The notes beneath the pieces were generated by a model. It did not search any database, had not been told where the DNA came from, and saw nothing but the letters and a program-made list of their open reading frames with translations. This document shows positions 63,466 through 64,000 of a stretch of DNA of 64,000 nucleotides, piece by piece; within the stretch, counting starts at the first letter, position 1, and every line of letters starts with the position of its first letter. The translations under genes and the position numbers were made by a program. Origin of the DNA: Bacteroidaceae bacterium (GTDB taxonomy: Bacteria > Bacteroidota > Bacteroidia > Bacteroidales > Bacteroidaceae); assembly GCA_017534535.1 (NCBI GenBank), contig JAFXVZ010000019.1:186001-250000 (forward strand), in the 5' to 3' direction.

Positions 63466-64000
63466 ATGAAGAAGATTTTATTTGCTTTGGCTATGGGCTT
63501 CGCACTCACTGGATGCGTAACCCCTTATGACACCTACGATGGCTATGGGTATAACGACTACAACTACGGTTATACCACCGAGTACATCATCATCAACAAT
63601 GGCTATCGCTATGTTTATGATGCTAACGTGATCGACGCTATCACCAATCGCATGGTGTTGGAGATGGCACTTGACCGTGCACGTGCTGCTCGCTTGCTGG
63701 AGTTGAATAGAAGATACTTCTATATCTTCCACAGCATGCCGAACTACAGCTTTGGATATTATAGCTTCAATCCTGGACCTCCACCACCTCCACGTGGTCC
63801 TGTTGGCCCTGGTTATTATGGCGGCTCTAACCGCCCACCTTATGGAGGTGGTTATGGCAATGGCTATGGCAACTACTATGGACGTGGACAGGGTGGATAC
63901 CGTTCAAACTACGATGTGGATCTAACCGAGCGCGACCTTCAGGCCGCAGCTAAGGAATATACCCGTGCGGTGAAGTCCATCGTTGGCAATCAGAACTATA
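63466..64000 (+). CDS. Gly/Tyr/Pro-rich lipoprotein, 3' end cut by window edge
   Basis: 178 codons are visible from ATG at 63466. Lipoprotein signal MKKILFALAMGFALTGC (Cys 17). A Tyr/Gly/Asp-rich stretch (DTYDGYGYNDYNYGY) is followed by a helical segment (MALDRARAARLLELNRRYF), a low-complexity Gly/Pro/Tyr tract around residues 105-155 (PGPPPPPRGPVGPGYYGG) and a second helix (LQAAAKEYTRAVKSIVG). No family recognised. The low-complexity core suggests a flexible surface or matrix-like protein. Confidence 0.65.
   Translation, partial: MKKILFALAMGFALTGCVTPYDTYDGYGYNDYNYGYTTEYIIINNGYRYVYDANVIDAITNRMVLEMALDRARAARLLELNRRYFYIFHSMPNYSFGYYSFNPGPPPPPRGPVGPGYYGGSNRPPYGGGYGNGYGNYYGRGQGGYRSNYDVDLTERDLQAAAKEYTRAVKSIVGNQNY

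Overview
This 64 kb window looks like ordinary chromosome from a member of the Bacteroidales, most likely Prevotellaceae or a close relative. The evidence is (i) many upstream regions with the Bacteroidetes -7 box TAnnTTTG, three of them with a TTTG -33 box 19-20 bp upstream; (ii) family content typical of the order (DUF3836 protein, GH97, SpmA/SpmB fusion, secreted S9 dipeptidyl peptidase, C69 dipeptidase, many lipoproteins); (iii) moderate GC and general absence of Shine-Dalgarno sequences. I cannot name a species. I saw no rRNA, tRNA, transposase, integrase, phage gene or CRISPR array.

Layout. 1-2.9 kb: ychF-lgt-GH130 lipoprotein (leftward; GH130 cut by the window edge). 3.6-7.1 kb: small DUF3836 protein and polA. 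7.2-8.2 kb: polyprenyl synthase (rightward). 8.2-16 kb: leftward housekeeping block spmAB-ybeY-mnmG-apt-uvrC-dtd-mazG-deoC. 16-20 kb: rightward ruvB, flippase and DUF389 protein. 20.1-22.1 kb: DEAD-box helicase. 22.2-26 kb: two secreted glycosidases (GH2, GH97). 26-28.4 kb: a nested inverted-repeat block followed by lipoprotein genes in 793-bp tandem repeats. 28.4-35.9 kb: compact leftward operon cysE-rlmL-DPP-purD-membrane protein-DedA-like. 35.9-40.6 kb: rnr, a two-domain secreted hydrolase and a lipoprotein. 41-45 kb: secreted protein, flavodoxin lipoprotein, YhhN protein, LolE-like permease, rbfA. 45-52.6 kb: GH36, YfhO, dprA, thioesterase, U32 protein. 52.7-55.6 kb: dus, PAP2 protein, NAD-dependent epimerase. 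56-64 kb: C69 peptidase, serine hydrolase, alkaline phosphatase, HU, pta-ackA and a Gly/Tyr-rich lipoprotein cut by the right edge.

How the genes fit together. Most are core functions: DNA replication and repair (polA, uvrC, ruvB, dprA), tRNA and ribosome work (mnmG, ybeY, rbfA, rlmL, rnr, dus, U32, dtd), nucleotide salvage (apt, deoC, mazG, purD), and acetate metabolism (pta-ackA). Around these lie envelope and periplasmic enzymes for glycans (GH130, GH2, GH97, GH36), peptides (DPP, C69), esters and phosphate esters. No SusC/SusD pair accompanies the glycosidases, so these are not classical polysaccharide-utilisation loci within this window.

The most unusual material is intergenic. Five separate gaps (near 3.3, 20.0, 26.3, 40.7 and 55.7 kb) each hold a degenerate tandem array with a period of exactly 22 bp, several units carrying short perfect dyads. 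The 26 kb copy sits inside nested TTACGAA-type inverted repeats. I know of no named element that matches. I could not run searches, so novelty is an inference. A near-match to the ParB site parS lies just downstream of mnmG.
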